Shown: positions 21,801 to 33,760 of the stretch, one piece after another
Position numbering within the stretch: the first letter of the stretch is position 1
How the letters are laid out: every line of letters starts with the position of its first letter
From: Glandiceps talaboti
Taxonomy: Eukaryota > Hemichordata > Enteropneusta > Spengelidae
Direction of reading: 5' to 3'
DNA length: 64,000 nucleotides
NCBI RefSeq assembly: GCF_964340395.1
Contig: NC_135554.1
Coordinates: 3,622,975-3,686,974 of the forward strand
Notes under the pieces: model-generated
Told to the model about the DNA's origin: nothing
The model's input: only the letters and a program-made list of their open reading frames with translations
Databases searched by the model: none
Position numbers and translations under genes: made by a program

Positions 21801-24800
21801 GAGTAACAGACACACATACAAGGTACAGCCTAGGTAGAGTAACAGACACATATACAGGGTACAAGCTAGGTAGAGTAACAGACACATATACAGGGTACAA
21901 CCTGTGTAGAGTAACAGACACACATACAAGGTACAGCCTAGGTAGAGTAACAGACACATATACAGGGTACAAGCTAGGTATAGTAACAGACACACATACA
22001 TTGTACAACCTGTGTAGAGTAACAGACACATACAGTGTACAACCTGTGTAGAGTAACAGACACATATACAAGGTACATCCCAGGTAGAGTAACAGACTTT
22101 GCAATGTTGTTCATTACCTTATCCTAGATTTCTAGTAAACTGATCACATCCTTTATTTCAACTTAGGGTATCCTATTATGAACTTGGTATAAATGATAGC
22201 CCAAGGGAGAAACAGAAAAGTTCTGGTTTGACAGTTTCCACGGGCACAGGATCAACGTCATGGTAAGTGTATCACAACAACAATATTACAATTACTGTTA
22301 CACATCTTGGTTGCATTTTTAGATTAAAATATTACATATTTGGGGGTAAATTTGATGTGATTTCATGCAAGGATTTCCAGTAAACCCCTGCAGAAATTTC
22401 CAAACCTGTATAGCACACGTACAGTTGTAAGTGCAGGACTTCTGTACAAGATTTCAAAGTTGAATACACTATTACCAAGGTGCTATTTTATCATCCAAAA
22501 TCATATTTAAGTTGATAGCAGTACTCAATACAAGTGTACTAACCGCAGAAATACAATGTAAGTCTGACTGGACTTTTCCTTTAAGTTGATAGCAATACTC
22601 AATACAAGTGTACTAACCGCAGAAATACAATGTAAGTCTGACTGGACTTTTCCTTTAAGTTGATAGCAATACTCAATACAAGTGTACTAACCGCAGAAAT
22701 ACAATGTAAGTCTGACTGGACTTTTCCTTTAAGTTGATAGCAATACTCAATACAAGTGTACAAAAGACAGAAATAAGTCTGACTTGACTGCAGCAAATCA
22801 TAGACCCTGGTTTAACTTATTAGTATTGAAAAACTATTGCCATGGTAATGCAATTAGTAACAATCACTGCCACTTGATTTCAGGTTTTTTAACATTAACA
22901 AACTACCAGTCCAGAGTGTGAAAGAAATAATACATATATTGAAAGAAGAAGGTAATATTGAGATGTCAGAAGACACGGCAATGGTAGATACAGTTGCCAA
23001 CAAATTTAATAGTTCTTTAGTATATCCACCTTGTGATACAAGGCTGGCATACACTATACGTGATCCTGTCATTAATGGAGTCTATAATGTGCAATCACCA
23101 AGGGGCTTTGCTAACAAGTAAGTTTACTAATTTTACTATGTAACAGATTCACTACAGAATTAAAGTGGCACAAAAAGCTAGTAGGTGTGACAATCTTAGC
23201 CCTACCTTTGGCTCATATTATAAATTGTTCATTTTCCTCTGGCATCTTCCCTACAGCTTTAAAATTTGCCAAAGTTACACCCATTTACAAAAGAGGATTG
23301 ACTCAAATTGCCAGAAATTATAGGCCGGTGTCGATCTTGCCCCTGTTTAGCAAAGTCATTGAAAAGGTCATTAATAAGTAAATCATTCCTTTCCTGGATA
23401 AATTCAATATCTTGTATAAACATCGGTATGGATTTAGAAAAAAAACCCACAGTACCAAGCTTACTTTGATCGCATTTTGAAAGAGATTGACAAAGGAAAT
23501 CTTACTTTAGGGGTATTTATTGACTTCGATACAATAAATCATTCCATCTTATTATCCAAACTTGATTATTTATGGGTTTAGGGGCCCCTGTCAACAGTGG
23601 TTCCAAAGTTATCTTTCAGACCGTTCTCAATTTATCCAGTCGACTCAAATGGCTACTCATCAGCAAAATTTTCTGTTCATCATGAGTCCCTAGGGTTCCA
23701 TCCGAGGTCCAACATTGTTTTTAATCTACATAAATGATCTTCCAAACTCGTCCTCTTTCTTTTGATTTCTGTCTATTCGCAGATGATTCTAATTTTTTTC
23801 ATTCTTATTCTGCTTCTGAGTACATTAATCTGAACAAAGCTTCTCAATTAATCAAGATTCAACTCTGGTGTGATGTAAATATACTGACTATAAATAGGGG
23901 CAAGACAAACTATATCATCTTTAGAGGTCGCGAAAATAAACTAAATGTATCAGGCTATTATTTTTAGTAGTGAAAACATCAAGGAGGTTGATGTGATTTC
24001 TTTTGTTGGAATTCTATCTATTAGACAAACATCATTCTTGGACTACTCACATTGATCAAATAAATAAACTAATAAGGAAAAAATGTGGAATTTTATACAG
24101 ACTTAGGTACATTTTATTGCAACATATTTTATTACTCTTGTACATTACATTCATACTTCCTCATATTACTTACGGCTTTGAAGTTTGCAGTAATACTTAC
24201 TTGTCACACTTGAACTGCATTGTAACTGCACAAAAAATGATTGTTTGTATGATATTGATTAAATCTTCCATGGACCATTCAACTCCTTTGTTTATTAAAT
24301 TGAATATTTTAGATGTTTTCAAACTTCATCAATATTTAGTAGTAGGATCTTTTATTCATGGTTTGATTCACCAACAATCACTGCATTCTTTGTATGATTA
24401 TTTTAGAGTTACTAATCATGACTATGATACTCCATTCTGCTTATATCAAACTCTATATCCATGTCATGCCAGATCAAACTCAGGTCAATTTTCTATTTCT
24501 TTTTTGGGTACAAAAATTTGGAATGACATCCCTGTCAACATACAATGTATTAACTCTTTATATCGTTTCAAATAAATCTTCAAGCAACACCAACTGTCAC
24601 AGTAGAACTGATCAACTGTATATTTGTAATTGTAATATGTACATATATAATATATTATATATTTTGAGTCATATTAAGTACCTTGCTGTGAATTTCTGTA
24701 TGTAAATATGTGACTGGACAGGCTCAGACTAGCAGTAAGCTATTTCCAGACTCCCCATTTACCTATTGTTATATTTATTTAGGGTAAATAAGCTGATTAT

Positions 24801-25305
24801 TATAAACTTTTTGCTCAAGTGAATATACATACATGTATATATTCTAATATGTTGATGTCAATGCATGCTGGCTGCTAGCATTGTTACAAAGGTGGATTGC
24901 ATGCTAGGGATTTCTTAAACATTTTTTGATAGTACATGTATCTCTTGAATCTCTACAGTCAGCCTGACCACCCTAGATGCTAGACCAAATGATCCATTGT
25001 TGTGTACATTCCACTAGTAACTTACATTTAGTGACTGTCTGATAAACAACAACAAATTGCCGTTGAGTCCAAATGAATATTATCATATTTGATCTACTCC
25101 TCTTTCAGAGTTACTGTCAAGTCCATATTTATTGTTTATTATATTTGATTTACTTCACAGAATTACTGTCAAGTCCAGGATGTGGGATGCCTGTCTTGCC
25201 ATAGATAGTGGAGCGTCCTTTATATTCAATGATGGTGCGATGGCAACACTGGAAATTGACAGCAAGAATGCATTACGTACAATTAGTAGATTAGACACAG
25301 TGTGA
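15895..25305 (+). CDS. NADK2: mitochondrial NAD kinase 2, complete, seven coding exons
   Basis: Phosphorylates NAD+ to NADP+ in mitochondria. Exons: 15895-16119, 18285-18373, 21081-21332, 21500-21724, 22167-22262, 22884-23117 and 25161-25305. All have GT-AG borders and consistent phases, giving 421 residues (human about 442). Residues 1-33 are basic and Ser/Leu-rich (MHRVSCSSFFLRLRLLQPLT...), as in a mitochondrial targeting peptide. GGDGT at 134-138 is the ATP/polyphosphate motif, NTDPKRSEGY at 156-165 and ALNEVFIGES at 251-260 hold the NAD-site NE, and TGTGSTSW at 289-296 is the third family motif. An in-frame TTG reading upstream (15853) lacks an ATG, so the ATG at 15895 was chosen. The last residues (LDTV) and the stop lie in the first unit of a 30-bp repeat. 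Intron 6 holds a reverse-transcriptase fossil. Confidence 0.97.
16539..16574. repeat. perfect 16-bp palindrome with 4-base loop
   Basis: CCATAGACCCTACACC, loop CCGT, then its exact inverse. It lies in NADK2 intron 1. The core CATAGACCCT recurs at 22800, 47812 and 52208 and in imperfect palindromic form near 51880. Confidence 0.95.
16757..17113. mobile_element. near-palindromic MITE in NADK2 intron 1
   Basis: The ends TTTAAAGTGG (16760) and CCACTTTAAA (17104) are inverted. Moving inwards, TATTTATTTTGGATT, TAATTTATAAAA, CTTGAAAAATC and TGTAACTCAATA are each found inverted on the other side, centred near 16937. The whole ~355 bp could fold into one hairpin. There is no coding frame. Confidence 0.85.
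17530..17993. repeat. 48-bp minisatellite, ~9 copies, in NADK2 intron 1
   Basis: The unit is TGTTGTGACATTAAAATGGG plus GTCAAATGCCAATATCATAT and CTTGTATA. Two copies have GCACAC in place of GTG. Confidence 0.95.
18065..18094. repeat. (CATGT)n microsatellite
   Basis: Six tandem CATGT pentamers 190 bp upstream of NADK2 exon 2. Confidence 0.9.
18380..18650. repeat. 44-bp minisatellite, 6 copies, abutting the NADK2 exon 2 donor
   Basis: The unit contains TTAATTTATTACATTCCACC and AACACCTATGATGGGCATTT. The first unit starts about seven bases after the exon 2 GT donor at 18374. Confidence 0.96.
18885..20975. repeat. 35-36-bp minisatellite, ~60 copies, in NADK2 intron 2
   Basis: The unit is AGAGATTATAGTAAACAACT plus ATATGTATACAGTGT, with the joining segment alternating among TACAGTG, TAGAGTG, TATAGTG, TAGTG and TAGAG. 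The right edge is about 105 bp from exon 3 (21081). Confidence 0.98.
21440..21498. repeat. (GATTT)n tract before NADK2 exon 4
   Basis: GATTTGATTT/GATATGATTT units fill the last ~60 bp of intron 3 in place of a classical polypyrimidine tract and end at the acceptor AG at 21498-21499. Confidence 0.85.
21765..22098. repeat. ~36-bp minisatellite, ~9 copies, in NADK2 intron 4
   Basis: The unit is GTAGAGTAACAGACACATAT plus ACAGGGTACAACCT, with TGTGTA and AGGTA join variants. It starts about 40 bp after the exon 4 donor. Confidence 0.94.
22500..22775. repeat. 74-bp tandem repeat, ~3.6 copies, in NADK2 intron 5
   Basis: The unit contains TTTAAGTTGATAGCAATACT, CAATACAAGTGTACTAACCG and GTCTGACTGGACTTTTCC. 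Copies are almost identical. Confidence 0.96.
23165..24790 (+). mobile_element. decayed, 5'-truncated non-LTR retrotransposon (reverse transcriptase fossil)
   Basis: Plus-strand fragments in at least three frames carry RT landmarks: AKVTPIYKRG and NYRPVSILPLFSKVIEKVI (23260-23370), YGFRKK (about 23430), FADDS (the catalytic A/YxDD-type box, about 23780), then HSWTTHIDQINKLI and PHITYGFEVCSN (24030-24190). This order fits the Jockey/CR1/L2-type RT C-terminal half. Many frameshifts and stops make it inactive. The endonuclease and N-terminal parts are missing. GGACAGGCTCAGACTAGC near 24720 may belong to the 3'UTR. It lies in NADK2 intron 6 in the same orientation as the gene. I could not identify target-site duplications. 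Confidence 0.88.
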
Positions 25306-25522
25306 CTTAGTTGATATCACAAGACACAGTGTGACTTAGTTGGTATCATTAGACACAGTGTGACTTAGTTGGTATCATTAGACACAGTGTGACTTAGTTG
25401 ATATCATTAGACACAGTGTGACTTAGTTGATATCACAAGACACAGTGTGACTTAGTTGATATCACTAGACACAGTGTGACTTAGTTGATATCATTAGACA
25501 CAGTGTGACTTAGTTGATATCC
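25292..25522 (+). repeat. 30-bp minisatellite starting inside the NADK2 stop-codon region, ~7.5 copies
   Basis: The unit is AGACACAGTGTGACTTAGTT plus GATATCATTA. The first unit supplies the last four codons (LDTV) and the TGA of NADK2 at 25303-25305, and further units fill the start of the 3'UTR. Confidence 0.95.
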
Positions 25523-27984
25523 GCTATTTCTATGCCTTGATATGTTCAAACCGTTCAGTTCTGAAAAAACTTTAAATTGAATAGAAGACAGAGTACAAAC
25601 AACTTGAGATAATCAATGTATGTATAATTTATGAAGTATTACATCACATGAATAATTATTAAATTATGATCTGATAGCTTCCATACACAGGCAATAGCTC
25701 AGTGTGTATGTGCGTGTCTGTGTGCATGTGTGTTTGTGTGCATGTGTGTGTCTGTATGCGTACATGTATGTATGTATGTATGTATGTATGTGTGTGTGTA
25801 TGTATGTATGTATGTGTGTATGTATGTGTGTGTATGTATGTATGTATGTATGTATGTATGTGTGTGTATGTATGTGTGTATGTATGTATGTGTGTGTATG
25901 TGTGTATGTATGTATGTATGTATGTGTGTATGTATATGTGTGTATGTGTGTGTATGTATGTATGTATGTGTGTATGTATGTGTGTATGTATGTGTATGTA
26001 TGTATGTATGTATGTATGTATGTATGTATGTATGTATGTATGTGTGTGTTCTCAAATGGCAGTGTATGTTTGTTGTTAGTTGTATTAGTTCATAACTATA
26101 ATTTATTGTCAATACTTAAAGTCTGTCGTCTTACTGATAATATGCAATCAAGATGTTGAAAAGACTTTTTGTCATTTGTTACCAAAATATTTGATGTGTG
26201 CAATATGCAGTAGTTACTGTTTTTAGTAGTCACACTGTTGTCGTGGAGAAACTGTTGCTATGGAGATATGGGTATAGTATTAATTATCTGATAGTGTGTA
26301 TAGACTATTTGTGTGCTGTGTATTAATGTCCAAGTGTGGAGATTTAAGTTTATGCCAAGGATTGGAAATTCACTCCGTTGCTTCCGTATTTTTCTGATTT
26401 AAACAAATAAAATATCAGAATCTGCAGAGAATCTGAGTGATCCTTTTGGGAGTTGGCATCAGATTGTTGTCGTCTGGATTCAGAATCAGATTCCTGTCAT
26501 TAGAATCAAAAACAGATTGTTGTCTGGAATCAGAATATGGTTATTGTACATTTGACTATTCAGAATAGGTTTGCCAATTGTAGAACTGTGTCTATTGACA
26601 AGTTTAACAACGCAGTGACATACATATGTACTATTCAAGGTGAACACCCTTCCAGGAAATAAAGGCATTTTCATAAACTTGGTTTCATTTCATAATTCAC
26701 ATCACAAATTTTGTGCATTACGTATACCAAGAAACACTACTGCTACAACAGTGGAGGTAAACAAGTTTCAGTTTGATGTTTTCCTGGCAATTGCACAGAA
26801 TTTATGTGATGTGTTTAAATGACTCTGCAGAACCCAAATTTGGGGAAAATACCTTTATTTTGTGGAGTTACCCTTAAACCAGCCTCTGTGAGTTGAATTG
26901 CATTGTCAAACCAGACAACTAATTCTCTTGGCTATAAGCTGGTATCAGTTACCCCCATAATTAGTAACTAATATTTGGTTTCTAGGTGTACTCAAGGGTA
27001 ACTCTATATCATAAATGTGTGTGTGTTGCTTTTTGGAGAATTTAGAAATCACCACTGAATTTCAGTGCTGTTAATTGAAATCACAAATATTAAAAAAGGT
27101 CAAGGTCAAGAGAATAATTTAAGATAAGAAATGTCTGAGAGCTTAGTAGACACTAGTGTTGAAATAACATCATTTCTGCATTGATGTATACACTCTATGC
27201 AAAATAGTAGGACTCAATTCATTTATAAATGTGTAAATAATAAGTTGAACCAAAAAAGTGTGTAATTATCTGGTCATCTACATGATGTAAAAAAAGGTCT
27301 TGTTATTGACATCATATTGTACACAATGTGATGTTAGCTGGTGTGTTGCTATGAAATAATATGTCAGCTAGGGCAGTGTCATCAAATTTGTGCTTGTACC
27401 TAAGTTTGAATTTCAGCAAAGTATTAGTGCTATAAATTGTTATGATCAGAACTAATAGAGATAGGTTTAATTACTGCCACTAGACAACAGCCTCTTGTAT
27501 AACACCAACCAAGACGCACAACACAAATATGTGCTTTGGCTTGCGAGGATGTTAGACAAAAGTCACCACATAAAAATACCAACATTTCTATTTAGTCCTT
27601 ATCCTACAGGTTGATATATGTAAAGTCTTACTACCCTGATACATAACAGTGGTTGATATATATACAGTCTTACTACCCTGTTACATAACAATGAATACCT
27701 TGTATCAATTTAGGATAATTTTCATGTTGTTTTTTGTTTTGATGCCATCTTGTCTACAAAGTTTACTTATCCTTTGCGCTTGTTTTAGATATTTACTCAA
27801 CCTTTGCTAAATTTAATAATAAAACATTTAAAAAGTTGTTTTTATGTACACCAAAAACAGACTTGTATTCTCTTACAGTTAAGTCACAACTTTTCTTTCA
27901 TCTTTGTTGTATAGTGGAGTTTAAAGTGTGTCATTATTTTGTGATGTACCAATTTAGCCAACTATTGCTTCAAATAAAATATAC
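25523..27984 (+). other. NADK2 3' flank and intergenic DNA
   Basis: AATAAA occurs at 26406-26411 and 26658-26663, the most plausible NADK2 polyadenylation signals, which I cannot choose between. A ~50-bp direct duplication (GTCTTACTACCCTG) lies at 27615-27690. No coding sequence was recognised. Confidence 0.4.
25700..26050. repeat. (TATG/TGTG)n microsatellite
   Basis: About 350 bp of TATG and TGTG units. The open frames seen on both strands are simple-repeat artefacts. Confidence 0.97.
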
Positions 27985-30420
27985 ATTTGAGTTAGATTGA
28001 GTTTGTTTGATTTTTATGGTATATGTGGATATACATTGAGTTAGATAGATTTGTATGGTATATGTGGATATACATTGAGTTAGATTGAGTTTGTTTGATT
28101 TTTATGGTATATGTGGATATACATTGAGTTAGATAGATTTGTATGGTATATGTGGATATACATTGAGTTAGATAGATTTGTATGGTATATGTGGATATAC
28201 ATTGAGTTAGATAGATTTGTATGGTATATGTGGATATACATTGAGTTAGATAGATTTGTATGGTATATGTGGATATACATTGAGTTAGATAGATTTGTAT
28301 GGTATATGTGGATATACATTGAGTTAGATAGATTTGTATGGTATATGTGGATATACATTGAGTTAGATTGATTTGTATGGTATATGTGGATATACATTGA
28401 GTTAGATAGATTTGTATGGTATATGTGGATATACATTGAGTTAGATAGATTTGTATGGTATATGTGGATATACACTGAGTTAGATAGATTTGTATGGTAT
28501 ATGTGGATATACACTGAGTTAGATTGATTTGTATGGTATATGTGGATATACATTGAGTTAGATTGATTTGTATGGTATATGTGGATATACATTGAGTTAG
28601 ATTGATTTGTATGGTATATGTGGATATACATTGAGTTAGATTGATTTGTATGGTATATGTGGATATACATTGAGTTAGATTGAGTTTGTTTGATTTTTAT
28701 GGTATATGTGGATATACACTGAGTTAGATAGATTTGTATGGTATATGTGGATATACACTGAGTTAGATTGATTTGTATGGTATATGTGGATATACACTGA
28801 GTTAGATTGATTTGTATGGTATATGTGGATATACATTGAGTTAGATTGATTTGTATGGTATATGTGGATATACACTGAGTTAGATAGATTTGTATGGTAT
28901 ATGTGGATATACATTGAGTTAGATTGATTTGTATGGTATATGTGGATATACATTGAGTTAGATTGAGTTAGATTGATTTGTATGGTATGTGTGGATATGC
29001 AATGAGTTAGTTTGATTTGTATGGTATATGTGGATATACATTGAGTTTGTTTGATTTGTATGGTATATGTGGATATACATTGAGTTAGATTGATTTGTAT
29101 GGTATATGTGGATATACACTGAGTTAGATTGATTTGTATGGTATATGTGGATATACATTGAGTTAGATTGAGTTAGATTGATTTGTATGGTATGTGTGGA
29201 TATACATTGAGTTAGATAGATTTGTATGGTATATGTGGATATACACTGAGTTAGATAGATTTGTATGGTATATGTGGATATACACTGAGTTTGTTTGATT
29301 TGTATGGTATATGTGGATATACATTGAGTTAGATTGAGTTAGATAGATTTGTATGGTATATGTGGATATACATTGAGTTAGATAGATTTGTATGGTATAT
29401 GTGGATATACACTGAGTTTGTTTGATTTGTATGGTATATGTGGATATACATTGAGTTAGATTGATTTGTATGGTATATGTGGATATACATTGAGTTAGAT
29501 AGATTTGTATGGTATATGTGGATATACATTGAGTTAGATTGATTTGTATGGTATATGTGGATATACATTGAGTTAGATTTGTATGGTATATGTGGATATA
29601 CATTGAGTTAGATTGATTTGTATGGTATATGTGGATATACACTGAGTTAGATTGATTTGTATGGTATATGTGGATATACATTGAGTTAGATTGATTTGTA
29701 TGGTATATGTGGATATACATTGAGTTAGATAGATTTGTATGGTATATGTGGATATACATTGAGTTAGATTGATTTGTATGGTATATGTGGATATACATTG
29801 AGTTAGATAGATTTGTATGGTATATGTGGATATACACTGAGTTAGATTGATTTGTATGGTATATGTGGATATACATTGAGTTAGATTGATTTGTATGGTA
29901 TATGTGGATATACATTGAGTTAGATTGATTTGTATGGTATATGTGATATACACTGAGTTAGATTGATTTGTATGGTATATGTGGATATACATTGAGTTAG
30001 TTTGATTTGTATGGTATATGTGATATACACTGAGTTAGATTGATTTGTATGGTATATGTGGATATACACTGAGTTAGATTGATTTGTATGGTATATGTGG
30101 ATATACACTGAGTTAGATTGATTTGTATGGTATATGTGGATATACATTGAGTTAGTTTGATTTGTATGGTATATGTGGATATACACTGAGTTAGATTGAT
30201 TTGTATGGTATATGTGGATATACACTGAGTTAGATTGATTTGTATGGTATATGTGAATATACATTGAGTTAGATTGATTTGTATGGTATATGTGGATATA
30301 CACTGAGTTAGATTGATTTGTATGGTATATGTGGATATACATTGAGTTAGATCGAGTTAGATTGATTTGTATGGTATGTGTGGATATGCAATGAGTTAGT
30401 TTGGGTTTAATAGTTAGATT
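27985..30420. repeat. 39-bp minisatellite, ~62 copies
   Basis: The unit is ATTGAGTTAGATTGATTTGT plus ATGGTATATGTGGATATAC, with TAGATAG/TAGATTG/TTTGTTTG and CATTG/CACTG variants. Higher-order blocks recur, for example GAGTTAGATTGAGTTAGATTG at 28955, 29160, 29330 and 30350. 39 is a multiple of three, so frames up to ~250 codons stay open on the minus strand. These are not genes. Confidence 0.98.
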
Positions 30421-30839
30421 GATTTGTATGATATAATATGGTTCAATCCTTTTTCAAATCTGTATTATGCTAGATAACAGTAGTCCAGTCAAAATAAGGT
30501 TTGACCAGGACATAATTGCAGCAGAAATTATTTTTAGTGCATCTTACCTAGAATTGAATGCTGAACAACATACCGAAGGGAAAAATCATAAGTGATGAAT
30601 CATTGTGAAAATGAGGTTATTAATAATTAGCATAATTAACGGGAACACCATATTCATAAAATACTGTTTTCGCAACAAACCTAGCAAGTAATATGTCTAC
30701 GGATAGGTATAAGGGTGAAAAAGCATACAAGGACCATCATTTGATGATTTGACATCTCCTATGTCATTTACATAGCTTAATATTTCAGCTGGCGGTTTTA
30801 ATTAGTTTAATTCATATGAATAACATGTAGTGTATACGT

Positions 30840-31252
30840 ATATGTTACACCCAATCCGTGAAACTGCCCAATTCATGAAATGTGTATGTAACTTTGCCCA
30901 GTTCATGGAATGGAATAGATTATGATCTAATAGGGCCAGATTAAATTTTTGGCAAGAGTTTTGAACTGAGGTGTTGATTATTGAACTTTATTAAAAACAC
31001 AAGCTACACTGAATTATAATAAAATAAGAATTGTGAAGTGATGAGTTTGTAAATACATGATAATAAAGTTGTGTGATTATTATTCTTTTTTGTGTGTGTC
31101 CTATAAAAGATGCTCATTTCATGTTCTGGGCATATCTTACAATACCCACTTAATAACCTGGGCAACACGATTGCCTATTTCATGAACTGGGTAAAGTTAC
31201 CTAGTACCCATTTCATGAATTGGGCAATTCACAGATTGGTTGTAACATATAC
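30840..31252. mobile_element. MITE with ~72-bp terminal inverted repeats
   Basis: Left ATGTTACACCCAATC, then GCCCAATTCATGAAAT and GTAACTTTGCCCAGTTCATG, match inverted CATGAACTGGGTAAAGTTAC, ATTTCATGAATTGGGC and GATTGGTTGTAACAT at the right. TA dinucleotides flank both ends, compatible with a Tc1/mariner-type target. There is no coding frame. Confidence 0.85.
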
Positions 31253-31639
31253 ACCATTTCAAAAACACCTGGGCAAGTAACATGTCTATCGATATAGAAT
31301 TGAAATTGTAAACTACCTTTACATCTTATATAATCATCAATAAACCCAAATTAAGTGATATATGTATTGACTCATTAACCCCTGATATCCAAACAAAAAT
31401 ATTAATAATTTTAAAACTCATATCATACGAATTAACATGTCATCTGAAATTAGAACAACAAAGGTTGTGATGATTGTGTACAACAAAGCAAACACAAACA
31501 CAGATAAAATTCTGAGCAAGATGGGCCAAAAATCATTTCTGTTGCTATTATGTCACGGTTCCGCCTACATTTCCGCTAGATTGTCTGGACTACATGAGAA
31601 CTGGTCAATTCAGTTGTAATCACACTCATAATACTATTG

Positions 31640-32785
31640 GTTAGAGACTACTGAGAACATCATATCTGTCAACTGATTGGGTGTATGGACACTTTATCAT
31701 ATCTGTCAACTGATTGGGTGTATGGACACTTTATCATATCTGTCAACTGATTGGGTGTATGGACACTTTATCATATCAGTCAGCTGATTGGGTGTATGGA
31801 CACTTTATCATACCAGTCAGCTGATTGGGTGTATGGACACTTTATCATATCAGTCAGCTGATTGGGTGTATGGACACTTTATCATATCAGTCAGCTGATT
31901 GGGTGTATGGACACTTTATCATATATGTCAGCTGATTGGGTGTATGGACACTTTATCATATCAGTCAGTTGATTGGGTGTATGGACACTTTATCATATCA
32001 GTCAGCTGATTGGGTGTATGGACACTTTATCATATATGTCAGCTGATTGGGTGTATGGACACTTTATCATATCAGTCAGCTGATTGGGTGTATGGACACT
32101 TTATCATACCAGTCAGCTGATTGGGTGTATGGACACTTTATCATATCAGTCAGCTGATTGGGTGTATGGACACTTTATCATATATGTCAGCTGATTGGGT
32201 GTATGGACACTTTATCATACCAGTCAGCTGATTGGGTGTATGGACACTTTATCATATCAGTCAGCTGATTGGGTGTATGGACACTTTATCATACCAGTCA
32301 GCTGATTGGGTGTATGGACACTTTATCATACCAGTCAGCTGATTGGGTGTATGGACACTTTATCATACCAGTCAGCTGATTGGGTGTATGGACACTTTAT
32401 CATACCAGTCAGCTGATTGGGTGTATGGACATTTTATCATACCAGTCAGCTGATTGGGTGTATGGACACTTTATCATACCAGTCAGTTGATTGGGTGTAT
32501 GGACATTTTATCATATCAGTCAGCTGATTGGGTGTATGGACACTTTATCATATCAGTCAGTTGATTGGGTGTATGGACATTTTATCATATCAGTCAGCTG
32601 ATTGGGTGTATGGACACTTTATCATACCAGTCAGCTGATTGGGTGTATGGACACTTTATCATATCAGTCAGCTGATTGGGTGTATGGACATTTTATCATA
32701 TCAGTCAGCTGATTGGGTGTATGGACACTTTATCATATCAGTCAGCTGATTGGGTGTATGGACACTTTATCATATACCACCACAT
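31640..32785. repeat. 38-bp minisatellite, ~30 copies
   Basis: The unit is CAGTCAGCTGATTGGGTGTA plus TGGACACTTTATCATAT. Variants are TATCAG/TACCAG/TATATG/TATCTG and CACTTT/CATTTT. Confidence 0.98.
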
Positions 32786-32789
32786 TCAC

Positions 32790-33625
32790 ATTGATTACAA
32801 GACAGCAGACTTTTGAAAGATAACAAAAACGTTCATTTATTATTCATTTCAAAAATAACATATGCGTTTTTGATTATTTTGATAATACACACATCCCGGC
32901 ATTCAAATTTCTCGAAAGTTTCACTCTGACTCACGAATCAAGTCATAAAATATGTTTCCGAATGAGTAGCGATACTGTATCACGCCCTCTCTTGGTCAGA
33001 TAATGACCGATAGTACACGACTCTGATGTAGAATACGCATTGATACATATTTTACAGTCAGGTGGAAGAAAACCTCATCATAAAACCAACCATATTATAT
33101 CAAACACTGAAAAAGGACTAAACTAAAGACATGGAAGGAAATGATTTTTTTTGCATTTAGTTGTAGGATAAGTACTACCAAAATATGTAAATTAATGTCA
33201 CTAGTGGTCGCATATTAATGATCAATATGCATACTCTATAGAGTTCAACACATTATAAACATTCAACAGTGTTTCTGTAATTATCACAATTCTTATTGTA
33301 TCATCTCTTGTTTTAAATGTTGATAGGTTGTATTCCTCCTTTTCTTCCCAATCACTTTAACTGTCAATTTTATGAACTAGCTCATTTTAAAATGTAAATA
33401 ATAAGCTTATATATATTTAGATCATTCCTAATTTGTAATCATTTATATACACTAAATTGTTTGCAACATTAATAGTCTTCTTAAATCTTCCAATAAGTAA
33501 ACAAATGTTTTAGTTGTAGTGTTGTGGCAAGGTATTCTGTCAGAGTAACAGTTTCTAGACGACATCAAGGGGGCAACAAGAGATCACCATGGTAACAGCT
33601 GCTTTGGATGAACGCCCTCGTACAG
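32790..33625. other. intergenic, no gene recognised
   Basis: AT-rich sequence between the 38-bp array and the 3' end of the first ACP5 gene. It probably includes that gene's 3'UTR. No polyadenylation site was assigned. Confidence 0.3.
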
Positions 33626-33760
33626 AGAAAAACTGACCCAGTTACTACAGATAATTAATATTGAAATGAATCAATTGACCCGGTGACCCCGTTACTACAG
33701 ATAATTAATATTCAAATGAATCAATTGACCCGGTTACTACAGATAATCAATATTCTTCCT
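33626..33760 (-). repeat. ~45-50-bp duplication of the ACP5 (first copy) stop-codon region
   Basis: GTTACTACAGATAAT followed by AATATT recurs three times (33637, 33690, 33733). The rightmost is the real end of the CDS (YL then TAG at 33739-33737). The other two lie in the 3'UTR. Confidence 0.8.

Noticed and set aside
28080-30342. Several minus-strand frames of up to 250 codons with a 13-residue repeat
   Set aside because: Artefact of the 39-bp minisatellite lacking stops.
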